Origin: Paenibacillus sonchi | GTDB lineage: Bacteria > Bacillota > Bacilli > Paenibacillales > Paenibacillaceae | DNA length: 64,000 nt | Assembly (NCBI RefSeq): GCF_016772475.1 | Contig: NZ_CP068595.1 | Span: 6,448,001 to 6,512,000, forward strand | Direction: 5' to 3' | Program-made: the position numbers and the translations under genes | Notes under the pieces: generated by a model | The model's database searches: none | The model's input: only the letters and a program-made list of their open reading frames with translations | What the model was told of the DNA's origin: nothing | In this document: piece after piece, positions 16,768 to 27,614 of the stretch | Layout of the letters: each line of letters begins with the position of its first letter | Position numbering within the stretch: position 1 is the stretch's first letter

Positions 16768-19700
16768 TTATGCGCCTGCGAGGGCTTTTACCTGAACCTG
16801 AAGTTCATTAACCTGCTTCCGCATATCCTGGGCTTCCTTCTGCTGCTTCTGCACAACGGTAGTCAGCACAGCGATGATATCCATCAGAACAACGGACTTG
16901 TGATCCGTGGTCGAGAAGATTTGCGGAACGTCCTCGGCGATGAAGCCGATATTCTGTTTCTTGGCATTTTCCGCTTTGTAGTTGAAGGTAACAGGCTTCA
17001 GCTTGTTCAGCAGCTCCAGGGCTTTTTTCACCGGAAGGCTGGCGATGTTCTCCTTGAAGGTTCTGGAAGAGGTCTGGGCGAAATTGGTCGCCCGCAGGTT
17101 GCCGTTCACATCCAGCTTGTAATCGTCGGTTGGGGTTTTGCCGATCCCTACATTGCTGCTGGAGTCCACGGTCACCGCGCCCGCTACCTGAATCAGCTCA
17201 TCATAAACGTGATCCTTGCAGACTAAGGTCTGCAAATCGCCTTCGATTCCGGCTTGCCATACATTATTAGCTGCGTTCCAGGCGATCCGGGCCTTTTTGT
17301 CCGTTCCGCGGCCGACTTCAATGCCTTGGCTAACCGCCAGACTGCCGCTGATGACAGCATCCTTGGCGGTCAGTTTATTGCTAACCGCAGCGTCTTTCGC
17401 TGTCAGCGTGGCGGACACTGTTGCATTTGGAACCGTCAATGTTCCACTTAGAGATGCATCCTTCACGGTCAGCACTCCGGTTAGTGCTGCGTCCTTTGCT
17501 GTCAAGGTACCGCTTACTGCCGCGTCGGCCACCGTCAGCTTCCCGGACACTGCCGCATTGCCGTTGACATCCAGCTTGGCAGCCGGTGTGGCGGTGCCAA
17601 TCCCGAGATTGCCGGAAGCGATCTTCAGCACAGCGCTCAGGTCTGAAAGCTCCTGGTGTGTATGGCCGCTGTACGAAAGCTGCTTCAGGCTGCCTGCTAC
17701 GCCAACCTGCCACTCATCCAGCGCTTCATTCCACAGAATTTGTGCTTTCGGATCGGTTCCCCTCTCCACGGCAATGCCCTGGCTGAGGGTAAGGCTGCCG
17801 CTGACCGTTGCGTCTTTGGCAGTCAAGGTACCGCTGATGGCTGTGTCAACAACGGTCAGTTTACCTGAGACAACCGCATTGCCGTTCACATCCAGCTTGG
17901 CGGTTGGCGCTGCGGTGCCAATCCCGAGATTCCCGGAGGCTATCTTCAGCACACCGGTCAGAGCCGTCAGCTCCGGATGGGTGTGGCCGCTGTACGAAAG
18001 CTGCTTCATACTTCCGGCTACCCCAGCCTGCCAGGCATCTGTGGATTCGTCCCAGAGAAGCTGCGCTTTCGGGTCGGCTCCCCTGTCCACGGCAATGCCC
18101 TGGCCGAGGGTAAGGCTGCCGCTGATGGCTGCATCCTTCGCGGTCAATACACCGCTGACCGTTGCATCCTTCGCCGTCAATGCATTGCTGACCGTTGCCT
18201 CCTTCGCGGTCAATACACCGCTGACTGCGGCATCTTTCGCCGTAAATGTGCCGTTGACTGCGGCGTCTTTAAATGCTGCCGTACCGCTCAGATTCGCATC
18301 CTTAGCAGTCAGTGTTCCCGTAACTGCGGCATCCTTGGCCGTTAATGTCCCGCTGGCAGCGGCGTCTACAGCGGTCAGCTTGCCGGAAACGGCCACATTG
18401 CCGTTGACATCCAGCTTGGCGGCCGGCGCCGGGGTGCCGATCCCGACATTTCCGGAAACTACGGTAAATGCGCCGGACAATTCGGCGAACTCCGGATGGG
18501 TATGGCCTTTGAACTCGATAGCCTTCAGGGCATTCGGGACACCGGCCTGCCATTCATCGGCAGTTTCATCCCAGATCAGTTGGGCCGGGAGCGCGGTCCC
18601 GCCGCGGAATACCTCCAGCCCGGCATTTTTGACAACCGGCGTTGCTTGGGGTGCATACTTATTCACTCTAATAATGTTGTCTTCAACTTCCAGGGTAGCT
18701 GCATTGATCATCACTGTATCGCCGTTCACAGTCAGATTGCCTGTTACGGTCAGATCCTTGGAGATGACGGCATTAACCGCTGTGAGGGTTCCCGCAACCG
18801 CTGTGTCGCCCTGCACATCGAGCTTTGATTTCGGATCATAGGTCCCGATACCGACATTTCCTGCTCCGGTTACGCTGAAAGCCGTGAGCCCCCCCTTAAT
18901 CTTGACATCCATAAGTGCCAGCGGGGTATTGGTTCCGATCCCTACTCTGCCTTCCGAATCCGCGAACAGGGCAATGGTATCACCAAGCGCGTTGTAGAGC
19001 TTGTTCTGGCCGCCTTTGCCCGTGCCGAATTCCGAGAGCGTAACTCCGTCGCCATAGAACCAGGCCTTCTGCACGTTATTCCAGACGATCCGCGCATTCG
19101 GCAGTTCCTTGCCGCTGCTGTCCAGCCCGCGCGGAGCCTCGAAGCCGCCCGCAACAACATTGCCGGCCACGACTGCATTTTTGCTTACCGCAAGATCTGC
19201 CGCATGAATCGCCTTATTAAATGCAGCGTCTCCTTCGAATGTCGCTTCGCCATGGGCAGTGACCTTGCCCGAAAACGTTGCTGCTCCGGCGATTTCCGCC
19301 TCTGTCCGGAAAACAGCCTTGCCGGCCACATCCAGAACTTCAGTAGGATTATCTGTGCCCACACCCACTTTGCCGCTGCGGGTCAGGCTAAGTACAGTTT
19401 TGCCTGCGGTTCCCAGCTTCCAGCGGTCCTTTGCCCATTTGATCTGTGCACTCGTCTCCGTTCCCTGGAGTACTTCAAGACCATCACCAACGGTCACCGT
19501 TCCGGCAATAGCTGCACTGGCAGCGGTCACCGCACCAAGGACACTGGCGTTGGCAGCCTTCAGTCCACCGGATACATTGACATTACCTGATGTATCAACA
19601 ACCATTGCAGCAGGTTCTGTAGGCGTTGCAAGCTGCCACTCATCCTTAGTCTCGTCCCAGGAAATCTTGGCAGCAGGCTGGTTGGGTCCCCGGTAGATTT

Positions 19701-22642
19701 CCAATCCGCCGCCGGAAAGTGAAGAGACCTCACCGCCATCCTTATTGATCGTGACCCATGGACTGCCGATGTCCAACTCGTCCGTAGTGATGCTGGCAGA
19801 AGTCCCCCGGACTTCCAGATCTCCGGCCACTGTAAGATTGCTGCCGACGGTCAGATCATGATGGACATCCACATCCCCCTCGGCACTGGCGCTTAGTGCC
19901 AGTATATCGGTCTGCGGATTGTAGATCTGGCTGTGGGTGTGCAGGGAATCCGCACTCGCCATTTGCGTCAGCTTGTCCCAGGAGCTGCCGCTTGCGATAT
20001 TTTCCAGAGCGCTGCCTGTGCCAACCTTCCATTTGCGTTCACTCTCGTTCCAGATAATTCTGGCGGCAGGCTGCGATTCCCCCGGTAGACCTCAATCCCG
20101 CTCTCATTCGCGGGCGGCGTCTCGCCTTTGAACTTGTTAATCTCGATCACATTATTGGTAACGACCAGGTCTTCACGCTCAACAGTAGTCGTGGTACCTT
20201 TGACAATCAGGTTGCCGTCGACCTTAAGCTGACCTTGCACCGCCAGCCCGCCGCTGATATCCGCACCGTTGTCGACAGTAAGTGTTCCCTGTACCTCCGC
20301 GCTGTTCGTAATCTCAATATCGCCCTTGGCAGTAGCCTGGATTACAGTGTTGCCCTTGCTGTCACTTAGAGAATTATGCCGGTGCAGGCCATCCGCATCC
20401 GAGCTCACGCCTCCGGTCAGCGCATCCCAATTGCTGCCGTACGCAATATTGGACAGCTCATCTCCCAGCCCCAGCTTCCATCTGCCGTCCGTTTCGTTCC
20501 AGACCAGCCTGGCGCTCGGTTTCTGCTTCCCCCGGTAGACGTCAATGCTGCTCTGGTTCAAGATGGAGCCGTTGCTTTCGGATTTGTTCAGTTCAATCCG
20601 GTTGCTGGCGACAACCAGATCTACTTTGTCCACATAGGTGGTCTTGCCCTTTACCGTCAGGTTGCCCTCGATGGTAGCAGAGCCGCCCACATTCAGATCA
20701 GCCTTGAGCTCAGCATTGCCCTGGCCCTTCAGGGTTCCGCCAATCTCCAGACTCCCGGAAGCAGACACCTTCCCCTGTTCATCGGCGGAGAGGATCGTTC
20801 CCCCTGACGGTGTGCTGAGCGCACTGTGCTTGTGTGCCGCATCGGCCAGCGAGCCGTTCGTCAGTGAATCCCATTTGGTTCCATACGGAATGTCGGACAT
20901 GCTGCCTTCGAGTCCGATTTTCCACTTGCGCTCCGCCTCATTCCATTCCATACGGGCTTTCGGATTCTTTATGCCCCGGTATACGTCCAGGCCCCCTTTA
21001 CTGCCAAGCACTGCATCATTGTCTGCCTTGTTCACGGTCAGGAAGCTGTCCGCCACCTCCTGCTCCACTTTCTTGACGACTACCTCTTCTTCCCTGACAA
21101 TCAGCTTGTTGACCGTAAGCGTCTCGCCGACCATCAGCTCATGCGGAATATTTACATTTCCGTCAGCACCAATTTCCAGGGCCAGCAGGCTTTTATCCTC
21201 ATTATGGAATTGTCTGTGGGTATGCAGGGCATCCGCGTTGCCGGTTCCGCCGGTCAGCTCTTCCCACTGCTTCCCGTCCGGGATATCCGTCATGTCTCCG
21301 TTTGCCGTGCCGATCTGCCAGGACTTCGCCTTCTCGTTCCAGGCAATCTTGGCATTAGGCAGTGTCTCTCCCGGAAGACCTCCAGCCCGTCCTGCTTGGA
21401 CACCAGGCTCCCTGACACGGTCAGTGTCTGGTCGATCTGGATGTTGCCCTGCGCATCGGTGCGGAGAGCCGGCTTCCCGTCCGCCGAATGCAGCTGACTG
21501 TGGGAATGCAGGCCATCGGCAAGTGAGCCGCCATGCAGCTGCTCCCACTCTGCTCCATAGGCGACATGGAACATGCCGCTGGCCGCATCCCCTCCTTCAC
21601 ATCGGTTCCAATCATCCACCCTTTGCTCTTTTCATCCCACAGCAGCTTGGCGCTGGGCTCGTCCTTGCGGATGACTTCAAAGCCGCTATTGTTCTCCTTA
21701 CTGGCATTTTTGTTGAGCGTAACCATATTTCCGCCCACCATGACCTGAGGCACATCCAGTACAGCCATGCCTCCGCTGACTTCAATCCCGCTTTTGGCAG
21801 AGAAAGATCCGGCTACGGCAACGGAACCCGACATATCCACGTCCCCGGAATCATTAACCTTGAACACCTGCTCACTGCCGGCAGTGACAGCAAGCTCGCC
21901 GTTTACATCCAAGGCTCCGTAGGAGCTGATCGCACCGGTTCTCAGATTGCCCGTAAATTCAGTCAAGGCTGCGTGAACATTGAGCTTGTTTCCCTCTTTT
22001 CCATCCTCTTTAACGGAGTTGCTCAAGAAGGGCTGGTCCGGATCATCCTTGGATCCGACAATAATTTTGTCAGCCTTAAGCGTTTCTCCGCCTATGGCTC
22101 TGGTTACAAGTTGCGTTCCGTCCACGTCAGTATCATAAATCTGGTCGATGCTAAGCGCTCCGTCCTGATTATGCTTCAGGGTTACACGGCCTAACAGGAT
22201 GTCCTTGCGCACATCCTTAGGCTTCAGGGAGCTGGCCTTGATATCCGCTTTTTCCCACACATGAATTTTTTCCCGCCCCCCTTGAGCAGGTCGGGGTCTG
22301 CCAGCTCTTCCATGTAGCTGACTGAAATATAGATCTGATCCGAGGTGCTGTATCCGGACAGATCCAGCACACGATTCGGATGGGTGTCACTGACCAGAAT
22401 TTCCTGGCTGATCTCTTCATTGTTGTCCGGGTCCGTGATCCGGTTCAGGGCAAACCCCGGATCAATCTCTACTTTGGTCAGCTCTTTTGGATTGACCTTA
22501 AGCCCGGTGACGACCCCCAATTATGGAAATAACGGTTATGCAGCCCGCGTGCGCGCTTATGATAATCCTGATCCAGTGTTAAGTCCTCTTCCTTAAGCAG
22601 CAGCCCGTTGAAATAATTCATGCGTTTCATATCCTTTGGCAC
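16768..22642 (-). CDS. Giant eCIS tail fibre 2 with S74 endosialidase chaperone (frame corrected)
   Basis: Five one-base losses, all in C/G runs at 22514-22518, 22276-22281, 21589-21592, 21370-21372 and 20079-20083, split one frame. Corrected, it is 1959 residues from GTG 22642 (GGAGGAG 6 bases upstream). N-terminal anchor (MNYFNGLLLKEEDLTLDQDY) is shared with fibre 1. The centre has repeated blocks with VYRG...WNE...W..G and LHTHS, then many LTAKDAAVSGTLTAKDA-type beta repeats. The C-terminus (SRTFKENIASLPVKKALELL, GFIAEDVP) is an S74 chaperone that trimerises fibres and cleaves itself off after folding. Likely a receptor-binding fibre on the baseplate. Confidence 0.85.
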
Positions 22643-22679
22643 AATCCCACTCCTCCCGGCTTTCATAGTTACAGCTTAT

Positions 22680-22877
22680 TCAGTCTTGAACGGACTCCTC
22701 TTCGCCGGCAGACAATTCCTCCAGCACCTGGATGGCCCCGCTGATCCGTGTCATGGCATACCCCAGATTGCTGCGTTTCTCATCCAGCTCCTGCATCATT
22801 TGCCGGCCGGATTCGAGTTCTGCCTTCAGTTCATTCATGCGCGCTTCCAGTTGTTCCTTCATCATTTCATCCTCCAA
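22680..22877 (-). CDS. Small coiled-coil protein between the two fibre genes
   Basis: 65 residues, almost wholly one amphipathic helix with heptads (EQLEARMNELKAELESGRQM), acidic C-terminus. It lies 3 bases after fibre 1 and 37 bases before fibre 2, in the same operon. Possibly a fibre assembly or adaptor peptide; no family recognised. Confidence 0.65.
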   Translation of the reverse strand: MEDEMMKEQLEARMNELKAELESGRQMMQELDEKRSNLGYAMTRISGAIQVLEELSAGEEESVQD

Positions 22878-22880
22878 TTT

Positions 22881-25732
22881 TTAGGCACCCTGCAGGGTTG
22901 CGATTTGTTTTTGCATTCTGGTTATAGCCTTCTGCTGGTCTTTCACCACACTGGTCAGAACGGCGATGATATCCATCCCGCTGATGGCCCGCTGGTCAGG
23001 GTCGGCCAGAACCGCCGGCACCTCTTCAGCGATAAAACCAAGCGTTTTTTCCTTCGTGCTTCCTTTGTATTTAAAAGAAACCGGGTTCAGCCCGTCGAGC
23101 AGCTGCTTCGCTTCTTTGACGGGAATATCGGCGATGTTGTCCTTCAGCTCGCGTGAGGACCACCAGTACATGCTGCCGTTGGCATAGACACCGCCGCTGG
23201 CATGAAGATAAATGCGGTCCCCGGCATCATTGGATACACCGATATCCAGCACGCAGTTTTCCCCGCTGGTCGGGTAGAACTTGATCCAAGCCGAGTCGCC
23301 GCTGCCGCCGCCGGGATCGGAAGGGAAGATAATCCCGTTATTGCCGCTGCCCGCACTGGGGATCAGGGCATTTTTCACTTCAAGGCTGCTGTGAACCGAG
23401 GCGTACGACCAGTCATTTCCATAATTGAGCACCAGGTGGTTTCCATTATCCACCAAGGCTCTGCCGGGAGCTCCACGGCGTCCGGAATAGCCGATGTAGA
23501 AGTCAGCACAGCGTACATACGCCGCAAAATTATCTGCTACATCCAGCTTTTTAAATCTTCCGTCGAAGTTGAACACATCGGTCTTGATGCTTCCTGTGAT
23601 CTGCAGATCCCCTGCAATGCGGGCGCTTCCGTTCACCTGCAGGAATCCGTTCACATCCAGCTGATCCCAGACCGCAACCTTCCGTTTGCCGTCCGGGAGG
23701 ACGAGTTGCCGATCAGCATCAAGGATTTGTAAGTGGTGGTATCATTGCTGATCTCCGCCTGATTATGAGCCTGATCCGGGAATCCCGACCAGGCCGAGGT
23801 GAAGCGGATCGGATTCTTGCCGCTCAGGACACGCAGCTCCCCGGCCACATCCAGCTTATCTGCCGGGGTCAGTGTTCCGACGCCTACATTGCCGGAGGCA
23901 TTCAGCGAGATGTGGTCATTGGCATCATTGGAGGTGCCAATCTCCAGCGTGCAATCCTCGCCGATGCGGGGATAATATTTGATCCATGCCAGATCTGCAC
24001 CGCCGCCGCCCGGATTCGCCGGGAAGATGATGCCGTTGTGCTCGCCTTTGCCTGCACTTGGAATGATTTCCTGGGCAGTCTGCATAACACCGTTCACGTA
24101 CAGAAATCCGTTCACATCGAGGCGGTCCCAGATGGCAACCTTTCTTCCCTGTCCGGCTGACTGGTTGCCTACAATCATCAGTGCTTTGTGATTGGTAATG
24201 TCATTGCTGATCTCTGCGCCGTTAATCTGATTGTCCGGAAATCCCGACCACACAGAGGTGAAGCGGACAGGATTCCTGCCGCTGAGGATACGCAGGCTGC
24301 CGTCGATATCCAGGGAATCCTCCAGCGCCTTCCGGGGGCCGATTCCGACATAGCCGGCCTTGTTCCAGGAGAGGACCGGCCGGTCGGTCCGGGACCCGTC
24401 GCTGTTGGCCGTTCTAGTGCCCAGAACCCCGCCGCTGTTCCCGAATAATACAGGCCCGTCCACTTCAGATGCGGCAAAAGGCTTGCCGGCTCCGAACCAG
24501 CCGAGACCATGCGAGCTGTCAATCGTGTCCGGGTTCGTACCCTTAAGCCAGAAGGTTGCCCCGTCCTTGAGCGCCAGATCCGCATCGCTGAACAGCTTGC
24601 CGGAGCTGTTGAAGCCAAACGACGATCCGCCCGGCGACGACAGCTTGCTGTGTCTGTGCAGCAGGTCGGCGAACTCATATTTGATCAGGCTGTCCCACTC
24701 GTTGCCGTAGGCAATTTTTTTGAGATCGGTGCCAAGTCCGGCCTTGAAGCATTGATCGGCCTCCACCCATACAATCCGGGCATCATGGATGCCTCCGTCG
24801 CCACGGTATACCTCAAGCCCGCCATCCCGCGGTCCCGGAAACTCATAATCTGGATCATCCGTGTTGGGACTGTTGACCTCCACGAAGCTGTTCATAATCC
24901 GCATTTCACTTTGCGATTTATCCTTGCTCTGCAGAATAAGCTCACCCTGGAGCGTTAAATCTCCGGCGATGTTAAGCGCCCCGGTAAAACGCGTCTCCGG
25001 TGCGCTGACCTCCAGCACCTTGCCTTCCTGGAGCGTATATACCGCAGGCATACCAGCCAGCGTTTCTTCATTCAGCTCCATATTGTCGATGCTGTCTTCG
25101 CTTTTTGCTTTGATAATCAGCTTCTCTGTAACCATCTTTTTGCCCGCTGCACCTGCGTAGGTCCGGAGCGGCGTACGGGCAACGTCACTGTCGTAGTCGA
25201 AAATACATGCGCTGTCGATTACGATTCCATTGCTGTCCTTGCGCGGGACGATCCGGGCGAGAACAATATGTTCAGAGCTGTCAGGCTTCTTGGTACCGTG
25301 GCTGATCCGTCCCCGCTCCCAGATATGAATCTTCTCTCCCTGGCCCCGCTCAATATTGCGGTCAGTCTCCATCTCTTCATAGCTGACCCAAATATAGATG
25401 GTCTCGTTGGCGTTATATTCGGACAGATCCACCGGATTGTCGGGATGTCCCTCATAGATGAGGATTTCCTGGCTGATGCTCTCTTTCTTCTTCGTCGCAG
25501 CATCTTCAATCACTACCTGATTCAAAGCCAGCCCTTCGGCTATCTTTACCTTCATGTATTCTCCGGGATCCAGCACAGGAAGCACCTTCAGCCCGCAGAC
25601 AATGCCCCAGGTATGCAGGTAACGGTTATGCAGCCGCTGCAAACGCAGGTAGAAATTCTGGTCCAGCTTGTAATCTTCCGCATTCAGGAAGAGCCCGTCA
25701 AAGTAACGCATTCTTGCAAATTCTTTTCCCAT
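22881..25732 (-). CDS. eCIS tail fibre 1 with S74 endosialidase chaperone (frame corrected)
   Basis: One lost base near the CC at 23693-23694 separates two frames; corrected length 950 residues. The N-terminal anchor (MRYFDGLFLNAEDYKLDQNF) with the adjoining HNRYLHTWG and a CGLKV segment matches fibre 2. The middle has two similar beta blocks (RILSGRNPVRFTSVWSGFPD and its later copy). The C-terminus carries SSRELKDNIADIPVKEAKQL and GFIAEEVP, the S74 intramolecular chaperone with its Ser/Lys cleavage site. Expected trimeric baseplate fibre. The related N-terminus suggests it docks on the same baseplate site as fibre 2. Confidence 0.88.
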
Positions 25733-25759
25733 GATTTACTTGCCTCCGTTCTCTATCTT

Positions 25760-26508
25760 CTAATTCTCTGTCATACCCCCGAGCAAGGTCTCCATTCCAA
25801 CACGCCCGTACACCCCCAGGCACATTTTCGGAACTTCAATATTCAAGCTGGAATTGGTGTAAAAAGGTTTTTCCTTCCGGATCACCTCTTGCAGAATTTG
25901 CACTTTGTTCTGCAGGATGCTCCGGCTGTATGCGGGAAGGATGACATGAACGGAGAAATAGCTCGGCTCCGCCGCCCCCACCATGGTATTGATTCCTACA
26001 CGCTGCCCGATGCCGCAGCGGACAGGCTCTTCGTAATCATTGATCTGAATGGCGGCCTCTTCTCCCGCGTAGACCTGCAAATATTCCGCCAGCCCGTCCA
26101 GCGTTCCGCGTTTTTTGTAGAGCTGGACAATGCTGCTGATCAGATTGCGGTTGACGGTGCTGCGGGCCGCAGGAAGCGGGAGAATCTGCATAGGGGCAAG
26201 CGCACGGTCCCGGTTATCCTGTTCCCCGTCATATTCGAGGCCTTCTTCCAGCTCCAGGCCTACCCAGCCTGCGAGCCAGGGCAGAAACTGGGAGGGGGCC
26301 CTGCCGGGATCAAAATACTGATGCAGTCCATCCAGCAGTGCTTCAATCCCGACCGACTCTTCCCCGGCCGCTCCTGTTTTACCGGAGAGCATGGCTTCAA
26401 AGGCCTTCAGGAACCGGCCCAGAAAAATTGTTCGTCCGATTCCCCTGCTTTCTGCTGAAATACTCTGGGAAGGTACTGCACGTAGCTATAATCGTTCTGG
26501 CTGCTCAC
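25760..26508 (-). CDS. Tail protein I (gpI-like, frame corrected)
   Basis: 249 residues after restoring one base in the A5 run at 26423-26427; as written only a 210-residue part is open. The GTG start at 26508 overlaps the stop of the baseplate-J gene (GTGA), so translation is coupled. Visible family features are the early YLPRVFQ, the FLPWLAGWVGLEL block near residue 70 and the RGTLDGLAEYL block near 130. These resemble phage P2 gpI and the matching eCIS baseplate wedge component (TIGR02242-type). It links baseplate J to fibres. Confidence 0.82.
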
Positions 26509-27377
26509 GATTCCACCTCAACTTTCAGGTCCTTCAGCTTAAATAACTGGAACGGCAGCAGGTCGGGGGAGTCCAGCGCTACACTCGTAACATGATCGAT
26601 CCCGGATATGCCTTCTACGAGATGGTACAGATCAGAGGCATACAGCTTTCTGCCCGGAAGCCAGCCCCGGCCTTCCTCTCCCCCGCTTACCGGATCTAGA
26701 AAACGTGTAATACTGTCGATAACCGTGCTGCCGATACTTTTGTCCTTGGCGGACACCGTCATCTCGATCACGATATCCCGGTAATCGGGCTCGACCACAT
26801 GGACACGCGTGGTCAGCAGCTTGCGGGCGTCCAGATAAGCTTTGACCCTCTGCTTGATCTGTGTCATTTCTCGCAGCAGATCCTTCTGATTATCCGTCTG
26901 GAGAATCAATACCACAGAGACATGACCGAAAGCCTCTTTGTTCACTCCGGTGCCGTTCTCCATATCTGTATTGATCAGACAGAGAGTGCGCACCGCAAGA
27001 TCGGGATAGGTGTCCAGAATGCCCGGAATATCCAGCAGGCTCTGCTTGGCCAACAGCTGAAAATCCGCTGCCGTTACGGCTCTGTAGCACTCCGAGAACT
27101 GCTTCACCCCGCGCCGTATCCCGCTTGTCAGCTCCTCCTCTTCTGCCAGGGCAACACCCAGCAGCTTGAGGAACTGCAGCTGGCTCTCTTCCGTCACCTG
27201 GTCAATCCGGTAGAGAACCATTTCGCTGAACCATGCAAACAGCTCAATCAGTGTGATGCCGGGGTCGGAGGGATTATAATTCGTCCAATCCGGATCGTAG
27301 AGCGGGATCAGCGTTTTGGCATCCGCCACTAGCTCATCAAAGCCAAGATCGTCCAGGTTGGGTACTGGAAGCGGCAT
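26505..27377 (-). CDS. Baseplate J-like protein (short form)
   Basis: 290 residues. The N-terminus (LIPLYDPDWTNYNPSDPGIT followed by LIELFAWFSEM) and the central KQRVKAYLDARKLLTTRV block are the signature of phage/eCIS baseplate J proteins, which form wedges around the spike. Complete frame, ribosome binding site AAAGGAGG. It follows the larger baseplate protein after a 237-base gap holding a hairpin-rich repeat. Confidence 0.88.
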   Translation of the reverse strand: MPLPVPNLDDLGFDELVADAKTLIPLYDPDWTNYNPSDPGITLIELFAWFSEMVLYRIDQVTEESQLQFLKLLGVALAEEEELTSGIRRGVKQFSECYRAVTAADFQLLAKQSLLDIPGILDTYPDLAVRTLCLINTDMENGTGVNKEAFGHVSVVLILQTDNQKDLLREMTQIKQRVKAYLDARKLLTTRVHVVEPDYRDIVIEMTVSAKDKSIGSTVIDSITRFLDPVSGGEEGRGWLPGRKLYASDLYHLVEGISGIDHVTSVALDSPDLLPFQLFKLKDLKVEVES

Positions 27378-27450
27378 GGGTTCTTCCTCCTTTGTTGTAT
27401 AAGTTAAAGTTTAGATTTTTATATCGGGTAGGGTCGTAACTGCGGGGAAT

Positions 27451-27557
27451 GTTTGGACTTCCGGCCACTGTTGTCTCCGGATTTCCTGATTCATACTGCT
27501 GTTAGCGGTTGAAATCCGGAGACAAAGGCGGACGCGTTCGCTCCTACAGTTCCAAAC
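27451..27557. repeat. Nested inverted-repeat element (MITE-like) inside the operon
   Basis: Outer arms GTTTGGA (27451-27457) and TCCAAAC (27551-27557) enclose a longer inner pair, GTCTCCGGATTTC at 27473-27485 and GAAATCCGGAGAC at 27511-27523. It lies in the only sizeable gap between baseplate genes. The overlapping 62-codon frame is not a credible gene. Confidence 0.55.
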
Positions 27558-27614
27558 TTCCCCTCCGTCACTTCTGCCCTTTTTATTTTTCAAGTTCAAC
27601 TTATACAGGTTTTT

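Noticed and set aside
27411..27599. A 62-codon gene between the two baseplate J genes
   Set aside because: It lies across a nested inverted repeat and has no ribosome binding site or protein-like composition.
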